This document shows, piece after piece, positions 60,682 through 62,122 of a DNA stretch of 62,122 bases (position 1 is its first letter; the number at the start of each line of letters is the position of its first letter). Under the pieces are notes generated by a model that was given only the letters and a program-made list of their open reading frames with translations, ran no database searches and was not told the DNA's origin. Origin of the DNA: CAYVTZ01 sp964454685 (lineage in GTDB: Bacteria; Bacillota; Clostridia; Christensenellales; Christensenellaceae); contig CAYVTZ010000016.1 of the NCBI GenBank assembly GCA_964454685.1, forward strand, positions 1-62,122, given 5' to 3'. A program made the translations under genes and the position numbers.

Positions 60682-61770
60682 TTGTTAAATAAGATTCTCA
60701 AGATTTTCCTGACGGTGGTGGGGGCAGTCTTGGGCGCATCGGTATGGTGGCTGTGCCGTGATTTGTATCAGTATTTTTCGGGAACGCCTGCTGTGCTGGA
60801 TCATACGATGCAATTCTGGATTATGCTGGGCGGCGCGATCGGCGTTGGACTACTTTTTTTCTTTTTATCCGATCGATTTGTGAAGGCCTTTCAAAAGGCG
60901 GTTCGCGCCATACTCGACCATGTTTCGGGATTGTCTCCGGCAAAGGTGTTTTCCGGTATATTAGGGCTGATTTTGGGGCTGGTGGTGGCGGCTTTGGTCT
61001 CCATCATCATCGGTCAGATTCCGGTACCGCTGATCAGCGTGTTGCTGACGATTTTTGACTTTTTGTTTTTTGGCTATATGGGCTTTACACTTGGTATGAG
61101 CCATCGCTTTGATTTGGCGATGATCCTTTCCAAGAAGTCCGGCAAGAGCGGAGACGGCAAGGCGGCTTCCCCCAAAATTTTAGACACAAGCGTAATCATT
61201 GACGGGCGCATTTTGGACATTTGCAAGACGGGCATCTTTGAGGGGGAAATGATCGTACCGGAATTTGTGCTGGGGGAGTTGCAGCGCATTGCCGACTCCG
61301 GCGACAGCATCAAGCGCACACGCGGCAGGCGCGGTTTGGACATTTTGCGCGAGATGCAAAAGACGCCGGGCATACCGGTGCGCATTGTGGATAAGGACTA
61401 TGACGACATTGCCGAGGTAGACATCAAGCTGCTGCGCATGGCGAAAGACATGGACGGCAAAGTGGTGACCAACGATTACAACCTCAACAAGGTTGCGCAG
61501 TTGCAGGGCGTTTCGGTGTTCAACATCAATGAACTGTCCAACGCGGTCAAACCTGTACTGGCTACGGGGGAAGAACTGGTGGTGACCATTGTAAAAGACG
61601 GCAAGGAACAGGGACAGGGTGTGGCGTATCTGGACGACGGCACAATGATCGTGGTGGATGGCGGCAGTGGCATGAACGATCAAATGGCACAGGTGGTGGT
61701 CACCAGCGTGCTGCAAACGGTGGCGGGGCGCATGGTGTTTGCTCGATTGAAAACGAAGGTGGAAGTATGA
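60682..61770 (+). CDS. yacL: PIN/TRAM-domain membrane protein YacL
   Basis: The 362-residue protein has about four N-terminal membrane helices (about 4-135), a PIN nuclease-like domain starting LDTSVIIDGRILDI (about 178) with later Asp/Glu residues, and a C-terminal TRAM-like domain. Length and order match B. subtilis YacL (366 residues). A TTG start at 60682 follows AAGGGGG; an ATG at 60586 would add a polar stretch unlike the family and is not used. The stop overlaps the next gene (ATGA). Confidence 0.9.
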   Translation: MLNKILKIFLTVVGAVLGASVWWLCRDLYQYFSGTPAVLDHTMQFWIMLGGAIGVGLLFFFLSDRFVKAFQKAVRAILDHVSGLSPAKVFSGILGLILGLVVAALVSIIIGQIPVPLISVLLTIFDFLFFGYMGFTLGMSHRFDLAMILSKKSGKSGDGKAASPKILDTSVIIDGRILDICKTGIFEGEMIVPEFVLGELQRIADSGDSIKRTRGRRGLDILREMQKTPGIPVRIVDKDYDDIAEVDIKLLRMAKDMDGKVVTNDYNLNKVAQLQGVSVFNINELSNAVKPVLATGEELVVTIVKDGKEQGQGVAYLDDGTMIVVDGGSGMNDQMAQVVVTSVLQTVAGRMVFARLKTKVEV

Positions 61771-62122
61771 GATTAAAATTACTTGCCTGTAAGGCACTGT
61801 ATCGGGAAAGCGCGTATCTGACAGCGCGGTGCGAAAATTTTGTGGACGCAACCTTTTTGCGGCAGGGGCTGCACGACACGCCAAAGCTGTTGCAGGAGGC
61901 GGTGCAGCGCGAAATCGACAAGATTGATGCGGGCGACGATATGTATTCATATAAATCGCATTACAGCAAACGGGAATTCGACGCGATTTTGTTGGGATAT
62001 GGGCTGTGTTCCAACGGTGTGGTGGGGGTCAGCTCCCAAAAATATCCGCTGGTGATTCCGCGCGCGCACGACTGCATCGCGCTGTTTTGGGGGTCACGGG
62101 AGCGCTACGACACATATTTTGC
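61767..62122 (+). CDS. DUF1638-family protein (3' end outside window)
   Basis: The first 118 residues are present: LACKALYRESAYL, LGYGLCSNGVVGV and PRAHDCIALFWGSRERYD match DUF1638 proteins. The conserved Cys and His suggest a metal or cofactor site; the biochemical role is not established. The start overlaps the yacL stop by four bases, so it is translationally coupled. DUF1638 genes often lie near corrinoid-methyltransferase loci, but none is adjacent here. Confidence 0.82.
   Translation, partial: MRLKLLACKALYRESAYLTARCENFVDATFLRQGLHDTPKLLQEAVQREIDKIDAGDDMYSYKSHYSKREFDAILLGYGLCSNGVVGVSSQKYPLVIPRAHDCIALFWGSRERYDTYF

Noticed and set aside
1..62122. CRISPR array or defence island
   Set aside because: No regularly spaced repeat-spacer block, cas gene, restriction or toxin-antitoxin operon was seen.

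Overview
The window looks like chromosome of a low- to mid-GC anaerobic Firmicute of class Clostridia. Support comes from Gram-positive-type gene sets and order (mazG, HU, rqcP/yabO, ispD-ispF fusion, radA, yacL), lipoprotein-anchored sugar receptors, strong GGAGG ribosome sites, TTG starts, and a full kdpFABC-kdpDE locus. Family level cannot be fixed from sequence alone; a Christensenellales- or Lachnospirales-like gut bacterium would fit.

Layout. (1) 1-5165: right end of a prophage. It carries the end of a giant polyvalent phage protein, a zinc amidase endolysin, an LC3-type holin and a second small membrane protein. It ends in an attR made from the 3' half of tRNA-Lys(UUU), preceded by five TGACTA repeats that look like integrase arm sites. 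(2) 5220-13863: a ribose-type ABC importer (ATPase, permease, receptor), then a YesM-like sensor kinase, a two-domain VOC protein and a YesN-like regulator. (3) 14119-18507: an OmpR-type two-component system, then a PseB-like UDP-sugar 4,6-dehydratase overlapping a MurG-like glycosyltransferase. The same 11-bp-spaced direct repeat lies upstream of both units, suggesting that the regulator controls the envelope-sugar pair. (4) 18691-18858: a 55-residue secreted peptide gene, too short for routine gene calling. (5) 18882-30888: a LacI-regulated catabolic locus with a second ABC importer, two uroporphyrinogen-decarboxylase-family proteins flanking an RbsD mutarotase, a zinc alcohol dehydrogenase, a GldA-type dehydrogenase and an FGGY kinase. 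It has a near-consensus promoter and two cre/LacI-like operators. (6) 30972-32114: small minus-strand genes (membrane protein, GIY-YIG protein, GyrI-like effector-binding protein). (7) 32450-40985: the high-affinity potassium pump and its sensor pair. (8) 41342-46489: a TetR regulator divergent from a 99-residue protein, an MMPL exporter and a secreted heptad-repeat protein. (9) 46672-52675, minus strand: tRNA-Arg(ACG), a hypothetical protein, a PTS-IIC-type membrane protein with an unusual structured leader, a small membrane protein and a class A penicillin-binding protein. (10) 53199-62122: housekeeping genes (foldase lipoprotein, MazG, HU, RqcP, IspDF, a membrane-anchored propeller-like protein, RadA, YacL, start of a DUF1638 protein).

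The most unusual candidates are the paired URO-D proteins in the sugar operon, the shared direct-repeat regulon joining a two-component system to a dehydratase/MurG-paralogue cassette, and the PTS-IIC leader, whose Shine-Dalgarno sequence is built into a terminator-like hairpin. No CRISPR array, restriction system or recognisable defence island was seen. All assignments rest on reading the sequence; no database search was possible.
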